Source: Cardiobacteriaceae bacterium (GTDB lineage: Bacteria > Pseudomonadota > Gammaproteobacteria > Cardiobacteriales > Cardiobacteriaceae). From it: DNA of 64,000 nucleotides. The notes beneath the pieces are model-generated. The model made no database searches and was not told where the DNA came from. It was given only the letters and a program-made list of their open reading frames with translations. This document shows, one piece after another, positions 54,514-63,923 of the stretch (within the stretch, counting starts at the first letter, position 1; every line of letters starts with the position of its first letter). The DNA lies in the NCBI GenBank assembly GCA_030529365.1, contig JAUMXB010000007.1:46503-110502 (forward strand), read 5' to 3'. A program made the translations under genes and the position numbers.

Positions 54514-56655
54514 ATGACGCGCATTATTCTTCCCTGTGCCAAAGGCAGCGAACAGGTTCTCACCGAGGAGGCGCAAGCGCTGGGTTTGCAGCAGGTGAAA
54601 ACCGGCGTGGCCGTCGTTTCCGGCGAAGGCGACATGGAAACCGCCTATCGCCTGTGCCTGTGGTCGCGCGTGGCGAGCCGCGTGCTCTGGGTACTGGATG
54701 AGGGCAAAATCGAATCGCCTGACGACCTCTACGCGCGCGTGGAAGCGCTCGACTGGGACGAGCATGTCGATGTCGATCGCACCTTCGCCGTCTCCTTCAA
54801 TGGCATCGGCCAGGGCATCCACAACACCCAGTTCGGCGCGCTGAAAGCGAAAGACGCCATCGTGGACAAACTGCGCAAGGTGCTGCGTCGCCGCCCCGAT
54901 GTGGACAGCCGCAACCCCGATCTTTCCATCGACCTGCACCTGCGCAAGGGCATTTTGACCACCGCGCTCGATCTCTCCGGTGGCGCGCTGCACCAGCGCG
55001 GTTACCGCCAGCAGCAGGGCGTGGCACCCCTGAAAGAGCATTTGGCAGCCACCCTGCTCTATCGCGCGCACTGGCCGACGCTCGCGCGCCAAGGCGCAAA
55101 TTTTATCGACCCGATGTGCGGCGCGGGCACGCTCGTCTGCGAAGCGGTGCTGATGGCGGCCGACATCGCCCCCGGCCTCTCGCGCAAACGCTTCGGCTTT
55201 GAACACTGGCAGAGCCACAAGCCGGGCGTGTGGCGGCGCTTGCTTGATGACGCAAAAACGCGGCGCGACGCCGGGCTTGCCGCGCTCGCCAACAAATTCT
55301 ACGGCTTCGACGAAAACGGCCAGGTGCTCGCGCTGGCGCGGCAAAACGCGGAAACCGCCGGCATTGCGCGCCACATCCATTTTGAAAAACGTGCGCTTGC
55401 CAGCCTGCGCGCGGAAAAAGCCTACGGCGAGCGCGGCCTCATTGCCAGCAACCCGCCCTATGGCGAGCGCCTCGGCAACACGCGCGAATTGCTCGCCACC
55501 TACACCACGCTCGGCGCCACTTTCAAAACCTTCCCCGACGGCTGGCAGATGGCGCTGATTTCCACCAATACCGACATGCTGAAGCGCCTGCGCCTGCGCG
55601 CCAGCCGCGACTATCAGGCCTTCAACGGCGCGCTCGAAGGCAAAATCATGCTCTACCAGCGCGACAACCAGCCGGAAGACCGCGAGACGCCGGTTGCCGA
55701 ACATGCCGCGCATCTGGGCGACGGCGCGCAAATGTTTGCCAACCGCCTCGCCAAGAATTACGCGCACATGGGCAAACTGGCAGCGAAGCGCGGCGTGGAA
55801 GCCTGGCGCGTCTATGACCAGGATTTGCCGGAATACGCTGTCGCCATCGACCTTTACGGCGACCATGCCCATATTCAGGAATACGCGCCGCCGAAAACCA
55901 TCGATCCGCAAAAAGCGCGCCAGCGCATCCTCGATATTTTGCAGGCCGTGCCGCAAGTGCTGCCGGTGAAAGCGGAAAACATCGTCCTGAAAACGCGCGC
56001 GCGGCAAAGCGGCAAAGCGCAGTACGACAAGCACGACGCCCGTGAAGAATATCTGCAAGTTGCCGAAGGCAAAGCGCAATTTTTCGTGAACCTGCACGAT
56101 TACCTCGATACCGGCCTGTTCCTCGACCATCGCCTGATGCGCGAGCGCTTGGGCGCGGAAGCAGAGGGCAAGCGCGTCCTGAACCTTTTCTGCTATACCG
56201 CGACCGCGAGCGTTCATGCCGCGCTCGGCGGCGCGGCCTACACCACCAGCGTCGATCTCTCGCCCACCTATCTCGACTGGGCGCAGCGCAATTTCGATCT
56301 CAACGGCCTTTCCGACCGCCACCGCCTGCAACGCGGCGACGTCATGGCGTGGATGGCCGAAGGCGACAGCCAGTTCGACCTCATCTTCTGCGACCCGCCC
56401 ACCTTTTCCAACACCAAGAAAACCCAGCGCGTGTTCGACGTGCAGCGCGACCATGTGACCCTCATCGAGCATTGCATGCGCCGCCTCGCGCCCGGCGGCA
56501 CCCTCTATTTCTCCAACAACTTCCGCCAGTTCAGGCTCGATCCCGCGCTTGGCGAGCGCTTTGCCGTTGCCGACATCAGCGACAAAACCATCGACTTCGA
56601 TTTCAAGCGCCGCCCCAACATCCATCGCGTCTGGCGCATTCGCCATCGTGAATGA
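54514..56655 (+). CDS. rlmL: Bifunctional 23S rRNA methyltransferase RlmKL
   Basis: A 713-residue fusion (E. coli RlmKL 702) that methylates G2445 (N2, RlmL half) and G2069 (N7, RlmK half) of 23S rRNA. A THUMP domain (about 50-155) is followed by the RlmL half with FIDPMCGAGTLVCEAVLMA and the catalytic NPPYGERLG. The RlmK half (from about 420) has VLNLFCYTATASVHAALGGA and FCDPPTFSNTKKT. ATG 54514 matches the family start, with GAGGG upstream; a TTG six codons earlier is less likely. The stop TGA is the first triplet of intergenic element copy 17. Confidence 0.96.
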   Translation: MTRIILPCAKGSEQVLTEEAQALGLQQVKTGVAVVSGEGDMETAYRLCLWSRVASRVLWVLDEGKIESPDDLYARVEALDWDEHVDVDRTFAVSFNGIGQGIHNTQFGALKAKDAIVDKLRKVLRRRPDVDSRNPDLSIDLHLRKGILTTALDLSGGALHQRGYRQQQGVAPLKEHLAATLLYRAHWPTLARQGANFIDPMCGAGTLVCEAVLMAADIAPGLSRKRFGFEHWQSHKPGVWRRLLDDAKTRRDAGLAALANKFYGFDENGQVLALARQNAETAGIARHIHFEKRALASLRAEKAYGERGLIASNPPYGERLGNTRELLATYTTLGATFKTFPDGWQMALISTNTDMLKRLRLRASRDYQAFNGALEGKIMLYQRDNQPEDRETPVAEHAAHLGDGAQMFANRLAKNYAHMGKLAAKRGVEAWRVYDQDLPEYAVAIDLYGDHAHIQEYAPPKTIDPQKARQRILDILQAVPQVLPVKAENIVLKTRARQSGKAQYDKHDAREEYLQVAEGKAQFFVNLHDYLDTGLFLDHRLMRERLGAEAEGKRVLNLFCYTATASVHAALGGAAYTTSVDLSPTYLDWAQRNFDLNGLSDRHRLQRGDVMAWMAEGDSQFDLIFCDPPTFSNTKKTQRVFDVQRDHVTLIEHCMRRLAPGGTLYFSNNFRQFRLDPALGERFAVADISDKTIDFDFKRRPNIHRVWRIRHRE

Positions 56656-56738
56656 GAAAATTTATCACCAATAAGCGCTTTATGTGAGAAATTTTCTCGC
56701 AATAAGCGCTTATGAATGGTAAAAAATCACTATTTTTA
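56652..56738 (+). repeat. Tandem-palindrome intergenic element, copy 17
   Basis: Full copy that begins at the rlmKL stop codon and ends 8 bases before the hemF ATG. Cores AATAAGCGCTTTAT and AATAAGCGCTTATG. Confidence 0.88.
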
Positions 56739-56746
56739 GCATTGTT

Positions 56747-57688
56747 ATGAAAAACATCACCTCGCAGTCTATCGACACTTTCGCCGCCTTTCTCCACGAC
56801 CTGCAAAACCGCATCACGCAAGCGCTTGCCGCCGAAGACGGCAAACCCTTTGCGCGCGAGCACTGGCAGCGCGACGGGCAACAGGGCGGGCTGGCCGGAG
56901 AAGGCATCACCGCCGTGCTGAAAGGTGGTGACGTGATCGAGCAGGGCGGCGTCAATGTTTCCGTGGTGCGCGGCGCGCAACTGCCGCCATCGGCCACCGC
57001 CAAGCGCCCCGAGCTTGCCGGTTGCGCCTTCCGCGCGCTAGGCCTCTCGCTCGTCATCCATCCGCGCAATCCCCATGTGCCGACCAGCCACGCCAATATC
57101 CGCCTGTTTGTCGCGGAAAAAGGCGACGGCAGCGTGCGCGACTGGTGGTTCGGCGGCGGGTTTGACCTGACCCCGTTCTATCCCGTCGCGGCCGACTGCA
57201 TCCATTGGCACACCGTGGCGCACGCCGCCTGCGCGCCTTTCGGCGCCGAACTTTACCCGCGCCTGAAAGACGCCTGCGACCGCTATTTCTATCTGCCGCA
57301 CCGTGGCGAAACGCGCGGCATCGGCGGCCTTTTCTTCGATGATTTCAACGAACTGCCCTTTGCCGAGGCGCTCGCCTTCACGCAGGGCGTGGGCAACGCC
57401 TATCTCGACGCCTACCTGCCCATCGTGCAGCGGCGCAAGGCCACACCCTACAGCGCGCGCGAGCGCGACTTCCAGCGCTACCGCCGCGGCAGATACGTGG
57501 AATTCAACCTGCTTTACGACCGCGGCACCCACTTCGGCCTGCAATCGGGCGGGCGCACCGAATCCATCCTGATGAGCCTGCCGCCGGACGTGCGCTTTGA
57601 ATACGGCTACGCCCCGGAAGCCGGTTCGCCGGAAGCCGCCCTGCAAGACTATTTGCGCCCGCGCCACTGGTTGGGAGACAACGCATGA
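56747..57688 (+). CDS. hemF: Coproporphyrinogen III oxidase, aerobic
   Basis: A 313-residue HemF, oxidatively decarboxylating coproporphyrinogen III with O2 in heme synthesis. [60 protein letters not shown] and [20 protein letters not shown] are invariant blocks. It overlaps hscC by four bases (ATGA), an unusual coupling of heme synthesis to a specialised Hsp70. The oxygen-independent HemN is not in the window. Confidence 0.97.
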   Translation: MKNITSQSIDTFAAFLHDLQNRITQALAAEDGKPFAREHWQRDGQQGGLAGEGITAVLKGGDVIEQGGVNVSVVRGAQLPPSATAKRPELAGCAFRALGLSLVIHPRNPHVPTSHANIRLFVAEKGDGSVRDWWFGGGFDLTPFYPVAADCIHWHTVAHAACAPFGAELYPRLKDACDRYFYLPHRGETRGIGGLFFDDFNELPFAEALAFTQGVGNAYLDAYLPIVQRRKATPYSARERDFQRYRRGRYVEFNLLYDRGTHFGLQSGGRTESILMSLPPDVRFEYGYAPEAGSPEAALQDYLRPRHWLGDNA

Positions 57689-59379
57689 GCACCATCGTCG
57701 GCATCGACCTCGGCACCACTCACAGCCTCATCGGCATCTTTCGCGACGGCAAGCCGGAACTCATCCGCAACGCGCTGGGCGACGTGCTCACGCCCTCGGC
57801 AGTCAGCGTGGACAGCGACGGCAGCATCCTCGTCGGCCGCGCCGCGCAGGAAAGGCTCATTACCCATCCGCAGGTGAGCGCCGGCGCGTTCAAGCGCTTC
57901 ATGGGCAGCCAGAAAACCTATCAGCTCGGCAGGCACACCTTCACGCCGGAAGCGCTTTCCGCCCTCGTCCTGAAATCGCTGAAAGCCGATGCCGAAGCCG
58001 CGCTGGGCGAAAGCGTGCGCGACGCCGTCATCACCGTGCCTGCCTATTTCAATGACCAGCAGCGCCGCGCCACGCAAATCGCCGCAGAAATGGCGGGTCT
58101 CAACGTGCGCCGTTTGCTCAACGAACCCACCGCCGCCGCCATGGCCTACGGCCTGCACCAAAGCGGCAGCGACAAGCAGTTTCTCGTCCTCGACCTCGGC
58201 GGCGGCACCTTTGACGTGACGCTCCTCGAAATGTTCGACGGCATCATGGAAGTACGCGCCAGCACCGGCGACAACGCCCTTGGCGGCGAAGACTTCACCG
58301 CGCTCCTCGTCGCCCATTTCGCCCAAGCCCATCCCGAAATCGATGCCGGGGCGCAGCGCGGCCTCATCCATGCCGCCGCCGAACAGGCCAAGCGCGCCCT
58401 CGGCAGCCACGCGCAGACCGACATCGCCATCCATCTCAACGGCGAACGCATCGCCGCGCCGGTCAGCGCCGCCGAATTCGCGCAGCTGAGCGCCGAACTC
58501 CTGCAACGCATCCGCGACCCCATTGAGCGCGCCGTGCGCGACAGCCGCATGCGCCTCTCCCAGCTTGACGACATCCTCCTCGTCGGCGGCGCCACGCGCA
58601 TGCCCCTCATCCGCCAGAACCTAACCCGCCTGCTCGGCAAATTCCCGAGCGTCTCCTTGAATCCCGACGAAACCATTGCGCTTGGCGCTGTCGTGCAGGC
58701 CGGCCTCGTCGCCCGCGACCAGGCGCTCGCCGAAGTCGTCATGACTGACGTCGCCCCCTATTCGCTCGGCGTGGAAACCAGCGTGGAAATCCAGCCCGGC
58801 ATGTTCCGCGACGGCCTCTTTGCCCCCATCATCGAACGCAACACCACCATCCCCGCCAGCCGCATGCACACCTTCTACGCCCTGCATGCCAGCCAAACCC
58901 ACGTCGATTTCCAGATCTATCAGGGCGAAGCGCGCCACGTGCGCGACAACATCCGCCTCGGCAACATCCAGATCGACATCCCCAAAGGCGTGAAAGACGC
59001 GAGCAAAGTCCCGCTCGAAGTGCGCTTCACCTACGACGTCAGCGGCCTGTTGGAAGTGGACATCGACGTGCAGGGCAAGCGCCACAACCTCGTCATCCAC
59101 AACCAGGACAGCCATCTGGGCGAAGCGGAGATCGCTCGCATCCGACGCGAACTCGAAGCGCTCAAAATCCATCCGCGCGAGCGCAGCGACATCCGCGCCA
59201 TACTGGCGCGCGGCGAACGCCTCTACATGCAGCACCTGGGCGATACCCGCGCCTATTTGCAAAGCGCCATCGCCCAGTTCGAAAACGCGCTTGACAGCCA
59301 GCACGAGCAAACCATCCGCCACGCCATGCAGGAACTGGAAAAAGTGCTGGATGCAGTAGAGCGCAACGAGATATGGTAA
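57685..59379 (+). CDS. hscC: Hsp70-family chaperone HscC
   Basis: A 564-residue Hsp70 of the short HscC type (E. coli HscC 556). The ATPase domain (1-370) has [63 protein letters not shown] and [11 protein letters not shown]. The substrate domain is short and lacks the DnaK C-terminal lid tail (EEVD-like end); the final residues are [11 protein letters not shown]. In E. coli HscC works with the J proteins DjlB and DjlC; the J-like protein two features downstream is the obvious partner here. Confidence 0.93.
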   Translation: MSTIVGIDLGTTHSLIGIFRDGKPELIRNALGDVLTPSAVSVDSDGSILVGRAAQERLITHPQVSAGAFKRFMGSQKTYQLGRHTFTPEALSALVLKSLKADAEAALGESVRDAVITVPAYFNDQQRRATQIAAEMAGLNVRRLLNEPTAAAMAYGLHQSGSDKQFLVLDLGGGTFDVTLLEMFDGIMEVRASTGDNALGGEDFTALLVAHFAQAHPEIDAGAQRGLIHAAAEQAKRALGSHAQTDIAIHLNGERIAAPVSAAEFAQLSAELLQRIRDPIERAVRDSRMRLSQLDDILLVGGATRMPLIRQNLTRLLGKFPSVSLNPDETIALGAVVQAGLVARDQALAEVVMTDVAPYSLGVETSVEIQPGMFRDGLFAPIIERNTTIPASRMHTFYALHASQTHVDFQIYQGEARHVRDNIRLGNIQIDIPKGVKDASKVPLEVRFTYDVSGLLEVDIDVQGKRHNLVIHNQDSHLGEAEIARIRRELEALKIHPRERSDIRAILARGERLYMQHLGDTRAYLQSAIAQFENALDSQHEQTIRHAMQELEKVLDAVERNEIW

Positions 59380-59456
59380 ATTTTCTCATAAATAAGCGCT
59401 TATTGTGCAAAATTTTCTCACTATAAGCGCTTATTTGTGGTAAAAAATCACTATAA
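59375..59456 (+). repeat. Tandem-palindrome intergenic element, copy 18
   Basis: Full copy containing the hscC stop codon (TAA within GGTAAATTTTCTC). Cores AATAAGCGCTTATT and TATAAGCGCTTATT; ends 12 bases before the J-like gene. Confidence 0.88.
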
Positions 59457-59467
59457 ACAAGCATTAT

Positions 59468-61309
59468 ATGAAAAACAACCCCTGGCATATTCTCGGCATT
59501 GCCGCCACCGACGACGAGCGCACGATCAAGCGCGCCTACGCCAAGGCGCTGAAAGCGCTCGATCCCGATGATCGCGAGGCGTTTATCGCCTTGCGCGAGG
59601 CTTACGAAGCGGCGCTGCAAGAGGCTTACTGGTGGCAAACGGAGGCGGAAGAAAACGGAGCGACAGATGCAGTCGGCAGCAGCCCTTGGGCGACGGCCTA
59701 TGCCGAATACACGCAGGCGGACGGGCTTTGCGAGGCTTACGATGCGGCGGGCGATGCGCACGGCGAGGAGGAAGATGCGTCGCAGGCGGCGTCGCCGCAG
59801 GATTGCTTTCTTGACGAGTGCTGGCAAGGCTGGAACGAGAGCGGTTCGGATGCGGCGCTGCTGGCGCGTTTGCAGGCGGAGTATGTAGCGCTTGCCGAGC
59901 GCGATCTGGATACGGTGCTGGATTACGGCGATACGCTGCTGGAGTGGTTTTACCTGTCGGAGAATGATGCGCCGCGCGCGTTTGCCTGGGCGGCGGATAC
60001 GTATCAGTGGACGGGCTTTGCCGATGCGCGGCTGGCGGATTTGTATGAGCGTTATCCGTCGTTGGTCAATCCGCGCGTGGCCAGTTATGCGGCGCTCGCA
60101 GAGTGGGATGAAAACTGGCAGCAAGGCTTTTGGGCGCGGCTGGTGCAGGCGATTCATCCCTTGCGCCGAGGCGAGGCGGAGCGGGATTTCCAGAGGTTCC
60201 GTCGCGACAGCCGTGGCGTGGCGCCGCAGGATTTGCCAGCGAGTTTGCAGGCGCTGTATCACTTGGGCGAGCGCTCGACATTTGCCCATATTATGAGTTT
60301 TTTGCCGCTCCTCGGCATCGTCCTCCTTTTGGGCGTCTTGCGCCCTGAAGCCGACAATGGCGCAGCGTTTTTGTGGCTGCTGGCCAGCTGGCTCGCCTAT
60401 TTGCTGGGCGCGGCGATATACGAGACGGGCAAGATCGCGGGCTGGCGACTGTCGCGGCGCGAATGGCTGATTGGCTTGGGCTGCGTGGCCGGATTGCTCA
60501 CTATCGTGGGCATATTTTCCTCGCCGACAGAGCGCGAAGCGAGTTGGCTTACCGTGAATCTCGCCGCGATGCTTGCGCTCTATCTCGCCGCCGTTGTCTG
60601 GCAGCGCATGGTGGCGCGGCAAGCGCCAGCGCAAAGGCCGCGCGGAGTGTGGCTGGAACAGGCTGTTTTCGCCCTGATATTGTTGACGATTTGGTCTCTC
60701 GCTTATGCGGAGCTGCAAGGGAATGCGCTGGAAGCGCACACGGCGTTTGCCGTGCTGCCGCCAGCCGGTGCGGCGTTTGCCTATACGACGCTGCGCCGCA
60801 CCGCCTTGTCCGCGCAAACGCGCATGCAGTATGTGAGCGCCTTGCTGCAAGCGGCGGTGCTGTTGCCCGTTTTCTGGGCGGTGCTGACCTTCCTGCCGTT
60901 CAACGCCCAGGAAGGCGCGCTGTACTGGGTGCTGCGCATCTATGTGATCACCGGCATCATCGCCCTCTGGCTCAACCCGGTTTATCGCCAGTGGCATTAC
61001 GCCTTGCCGACGCTCCTCGGCCTCGCCGCCTTTATCGCCTTTATGGCCGGTCTGCCGCCGGTGTGGCTGATAAAACTCCAGCTCGGCCTGTGGATACTGC
61101 TGCCGCTCGCCATCCTCGCCACGCCGCGCTTTCCGCGCCTGGGTTTTGCCCTGCCACAAACCCTGCGCAGCTTTGCGCAAAGCATTCTCGCCATCGTCGC
61201 GCCGCTCTCGTTCTGGCATTTGGGCTGGTATCTGGCGTTTGCCTTCAGCATCGGCGTCATGCTCTATATCCTGTGGCTGGACAGCGAACTGGATGAGGCA
61301 ATGCCATGA
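59468..61309 (+). CDS. J-like domain protein with large membrane domain (DjlB/DjlC-like)
   Basis: A 613-residue protein. The N-terminal 55 residues form a J-like domain (NPWHILGIAATDDERTIKRA, then AFIALREAYEAALQEA). At the position of the obligatory HPD tripeptide the sequence reads ALDPDD, so the His is replaced by Asp. An acidic soluble region follows to about residue 275. The rest has about nine hydrophobic helices. E. coli hscC partners DjlB/DjlC also have N-terminal J-like and membrane segments, so an HscC co-chaperone role is inferred from synteny. Whether a DPD version can stimulate ATPase activity is open. Confidence 0.75.
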   Translation: MKNNPWHILGIAATDDERTIKRAYAKALKALDPDDREAFIALREAYEAALQEAYWWQTEAEENGATDAVGSSPWATAYAEYTQADGLCEAYDAAGDAHGEEEDASQAASPQDCFLDECWQGWNESGSDAALLARLQAEYVALAERDLDTVLDYGDTLLEWFYLSENDAPRAFAWAADTYQWTGFADARLADLYERYPSLVNPRVASYAALAEWDENWQQGFWARLVQAIHPLRRGEAERDFQRFRRDSRGVAPQDLPASLQALYHLGERSTFAHIMSFLPLLGIVLLLGVLRPEADNGAAFLWLLASWLAYLLGAAIYETGKIAGWRLSRREWLIGLGCVAGLLTIVGIFSSPTEREASWLTVNLAAMLALYLAAVVWQRMVARQAPAQRPRGVWLEQAVFALILLTIWSLAYAELQGNALEAHTAFAVLPPAGAAFAYTTLRRTALSAQTRMQYVSALLQAAVLLPVFWAVLTFLPFNAQEGALYWVLRIYVITGIIALWLNPVYRQWHYALPTLLGLAAFIAFMAGLPPVWLIKLQLGLWILLPLAILATPRFPRLGFALPQTLRSFAQSILAIVAPLSFWHLGWYLAFAFSIGVMLYILWLDSELDEAMP

Positions 61310-61947
61310 AGATTTTTCTGTTGTTGGCAGGCGATTATGCCGCGCCTGCCGTGTTGCCACAGGCGGGCGATGCCGTGATTGCCGTGGATGGCGGCATTCG
61401 CCATGCCGCGCGCCTGGGTGTGGTGCCCGATTTGTGGCTCGGCGATTTTGACAGCAGCGATGCGGCGCTCATTGCGCAATATGCGGACGTGCCGCGCCGC
61501 ACGTTTCCTGCCGACAAGGATCAGACCGATTTCGAGCTGGCGTTGGACTGGGTGGCGCAGACTTATGACGAAGGTACGCTGCATGTGATCGGCAGCGGCG
61601 GCGATGAAGCCGATCATGCTTTTGCCAATGTGTGGGTGCTGGCGCAAAGCCGTCTGCCGGTGGTGCTGTGGCAAAAAAATGCCGTGATCGTCGCGGCGCA
61701 CGGCGAGTTTCAAATGCACTTTGCCGCGCCGTCAGGCAGCAAGGTGAGCCTCTTTGCCACCACGCCTTTGCACGGCGTGAGCACGCAGGGACTGCGCTGG
61801 CCGTTGCGCGATGAGTCGCTGGCGCCGTTTGTGGCGCGCGCCGCACGCAATGAAGCTCTGCAAAATGAAATCGGGGTGGGATGGCGCGCAGGATATGGAT
61901 TGGTCTTTTTGCCTGAAGGCGCAAAAGATTTATCCATAAATAGTTAA
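61306..61947 (+). CDS. thiN: Thiamine pyrophosphokinase
   Basis: A 213-residue enzyme transferring pyrophosphate from ATP to thiamine. VIAVDGGIRHAARLGVVPDL, WLGDFDSSD and KDQTDFELALDW are the hallmark catalytic blocks, and GSGGDEADHAFANVW corresponds to the GGRxDHxLAN motif, with altered first half. The C-terminal beta domain includes GSKVSLFATTPLHGVSTQGL. It overlaps the J-like gene by four bases. Salvage of thiamine by pyrophosphokinase rather than thiK/thiL is unusual for enterics but common in other gammaproteobacteria. Confidence 0.92.
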   Translation: MKIFLLLAGDYAAPAVLPQAGDAVIAVDGGIRHAARLGVVPDLWLGDFDSSDAALIAQYADVPRRTFPADKDQTDFELALDWVAQTYDEGTLHVIGSGGDEADHAFANVWVLAQSRLPVVLWQKNAVIVAAHGEFQMHFAAPSGSKVSLFATTPLHGVSTQGLRWPLRDESLAPFVARAARNEALQNEIGVGWRAGYGLVFLPEGAKDLSINS

Positions 61948-61957
61948 TTTATGAACG

Positions 61958-62031
61958 TTTTTTATCACCAATAAGCGCTTATCGCGAGAAAATTTATCGC
62001 GATAAGCGCTTATTGATGAGAAATTTTCTCA
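61958..62031 (-). repeat. Tandem-palindrome intergenic element, copy 19
   Basis: Reverse-oriented copy between convergent thiN and rluD, with a degenerate tail on the left. Cores AATAAGCGCTTATC and GATAAGCGCTTATT can pair in RNA, giving a possible two-way terminator. Confidence 0.83.
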
Positions 62032-62035
62032 TGCG

Positions 62036-63001
62036 TCAGTTCAGGTTTGCCTGGCGCAGCTCTTCGAGCAATGCTGCCATGTCGTCGGGGAGCGGCGCGG
62101 AAAAGGCGAGATATTCGCCGCTGCCCGGGTGTTCGAGTTCGAGTTCGGTGGCGTGCAGCGCCTGGCGCGGGAAGGTGATAATGCGTTCGCGCAAGTGGTC
62201 GTCCATGCCCTTTGGCACCAGGGTTTTGTTGCCATAGACGGGATCGCCGACGAGCGGATGGTGGATTTCCGCCATGTGCACACGGATTTGGTGGGTGCGG
62301 CCGGTTTCCAGTTGCACGCGCAAGAGCGTGAGTTCGCCGAAGCGCTCTTCGATGCGGTAATGCGTGATGGCTTCCTTGCCGTCCGGGCGCACTGCCATGC
62401 GGGTGCGATCCTTGTGATGGCGGGCCATGGGCAGGTCGATGGTGTTGCCCGCGGTGACATAGCGGTGCACGAGGGCGAGATAGGTGCGGTGCATTTCGCG
62501 GCTTTGCAGCTGCTGCACCAGCGACGTATGCGCGCGCAGGGAACGCGCGACGACCATGAGGCCGCTGGTGTCCTTGTCGAGGCGGTGCACGATGCCGGCG
62601 CGCGGCAATTGCCGGGTTTCGGGAAAATGGTGCAGGAGGGCGTTCAGCACCGTGCCGCGCGGGTTGCCGACAGCAGGATGGACGACAAGCCCGGCGGGCT
62701 TGTTGATCACGATGATGTCTGCATCGGCATGGACGATATCCAGGGGAATGGCTTCCGGCTGCGCTTCCGTTTCCACGCTGATGCCAACATGGCCGCTGAT
62801 GCGGTCGCCCGGGAAAACATGCTCCTTGGGCTTGACCGCGCGCGCGTTCAGGAGAATGTCGCCGTCCTTGATCGCCTGTTGCAGGCGGGCGCGCGAGACT
62901 TCGGGAAAATGTTGCGCGAGATATTGGTCAAGGCGGATATTTTGTGCGTCAACCGTCAGCTCGATGACGGCATGAAAATCTTGTTGCTGTGCAGAAGCCA
63001 T
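62036..63001 (-). CDS. rluD: 23S rRNA pseudouridine synthase RluD
   Basis: A 321-residue protein making pseudouridines 1911, 1915 and 1917 in helix 69. An N-terminal S4 domain (RLDQYLAQHFPEVSRARLQQ) precedes the catalytic domain with the invariant Asp in GIVHRLDKDTSGLMVVA. GRTHQIRVHMAEIHHPLVGD and VYGNKTLVPKG follow. The start is at 63001; extended readings run into the bamD region on the other strand and are not credible. Divergent from bamD, the usual gammaproteobacterial order. Confidence 0.96.
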   Translation of the reverse strand: MASAQQQDFHAVIELTVDAQNIRLDQYLAQHFPEVSRARLQQAIKDGDILLNARAVKPKEHVFPGDRISGHVGISVETEAQPEAIPLDIVHADADIIVINKPAGLVVHPAVGNPRGTVLNALLHHFPETRQLPRAGIVHRLDKDTSGLMVVARSLRAHTSLVQQLQSREMHRTYLALVHRYVTAGNTIDLPMARHHKDRTRMAVRPDGKEAITHYRIEERFGELTLLRVQLETGRTHQIRVHMAEIHHPLVGDPVYGNKTLVPKGMDDHLRERIITFPRQALHATELELEHPGSGEYLAFSAPLPDDMAALLEELRQANLN

Positions 63002-63012
63002 AAGTAACCGTT

Positions 63013-63018
63013 TATAAT
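63013..63018 (+). promoter_or_regulatory. Putative -10 box for bamD
   Basis: TATAAT 29 bases before the bamD ATG, in the short rluD/bamD divergent gap. Confidence 0.45.
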
Positions 63019-63046
63019 GCGTGCTTTGTTTGCGATAGAGTGAATT

Positions 63047-63868
63047 ATGCCGAAGCGTATTATATGGGTCATGATAGCGGGAAGTTTGGCCGCCTGCTCG
63101 TCCATCAAAGAAGATAGAACCGTGGGGTGGAGCGCCGACCAGCTTTACCAGTCGGCAAAAACGGAAATGGAAAGCAGCAACTACCGCACCGCTTCCGAAT
63201 ACTACACCAAGCTGCTGGCCCGATATCCCTACGGCCAGAAAGCGCAGCAGGCCGCGCTTGATCTCGCCTACAGCTATTACAAGGCTGGCGAAGCCGACAA
63301 GGCGCGCGCGGAATACGAAGCCTTCATCCGCACCTACCCGCGCCACACTTATATAGACTATGCCTACTATATGCTCGGCGTTGTCGCCTATGAAAAAGAC
63401 ATCACTTTCTACGACAAGCTCAATCCCACTAATCTCGCGCAAACCGATCCCGAAGCCATGCAGGCGGCATTCAATGCCTTTGCGGAAGTCGTCAGCCGTT
63501 ATCCCGACAGCGAATATGCCGAAGATGCCCGCTACCGCATGCTCTTCCTGAAAAACCTGCTCGGCCAGCACGAACTGGAAATCGCGGATTACTACTTGCG
63601 TCGCGGGGCTTATGTGGCCGCCGCCAACCGCGCGAAAAACATCCTGCAACGCTACGAACAAACGCCAAGCACGCCTTACGCTTTGGCGCTGATGAGCCGC
63701 GCCTACCGCGAACTCGGTCAAACACAGCTGGCAGAAGACGCACTGCGCATTCTGAAGCTGAACTTTTCCGGCCAGCTGAACGATCCCGAGCTTCGTCGTT
63801 ATCTGGAAGGAAACATCAGGACGAAGAAGAATCTTTGGGAGATCTTGCGTTCGAAGCCGAAGGTTTGA
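63047..63868 (+). CDS. bamD: Outer membrane assembly lipoprotein BamD
   Basis: A 273-residue lipoprotein of the BAM complex, which folds beta-barrel proteins into the outer membrane. The lipobox is SLAAC with Cys17. Five TPR-like repeats follow: SADQLYQSAKTEMESSNYRT, YYTKLLARYPYGQKAQQAAL, YEAFIRTYPRHTYIDYAYYM, FAEVVSRYPDSEYAEDARYR and ADYYLRRGAYVAAANRAKNI. It is essential in E. coli. A terminator follows the stop. Confidence 0.96.
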   Translation: MPKRIIWVMIAGSLAACSSIKEDRTVGWSADQLYQSAKTEMESSNYRTASEYYTKLLARYPYGQKAQQAALDLAYSYYKAGEADKARAEYEAFIRTYPRHTYIDYAYYMLGVVAYEKDITFYDKLNPTNLAQTDPEAMQAAFNAFAEVVSRYPDSEYAEDARYRMLFLKNLLGQHELEIADYYLRRGAYVAAANRAKNILQRYEQTPSTPYALALMSRAYRELGQTQLAEDALRILKLNFSGQLNDPELRRYLEGNIRTKKNLWEILRSKPKV

Positions 63869-63897
63869 AGAGCTGGTACAGCAGATGATAAGAAAGG

Positions 63898-63923
63898 ATC
63901 CCGCATTTTGGCGGGATTTTTGG
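63898..63923 (+). terminator. Intrinsic terminator after bamD
   Basis: ATCCCGC, ATTTTG loop, GCGGGAT followed by TTTTGG. About 30 bases after the stop. Nothing recognisable lies between here and the window end. Confidence 0.85.

Noticed and set aside
54448..56646. Long minus-strand frame of 732 codons opposite rlmKL
   Set aside because: Antisense shadow of rlmKL; RlmKL motifs are all on the plus strand.
59162..61360. Long minus-strand frame opposite the J-like gene
   Set aside because: Shadow frame, Arg/Gln-rich with no family resemblance; the plus strand encodes a coherent J-like domain and membrane helices.
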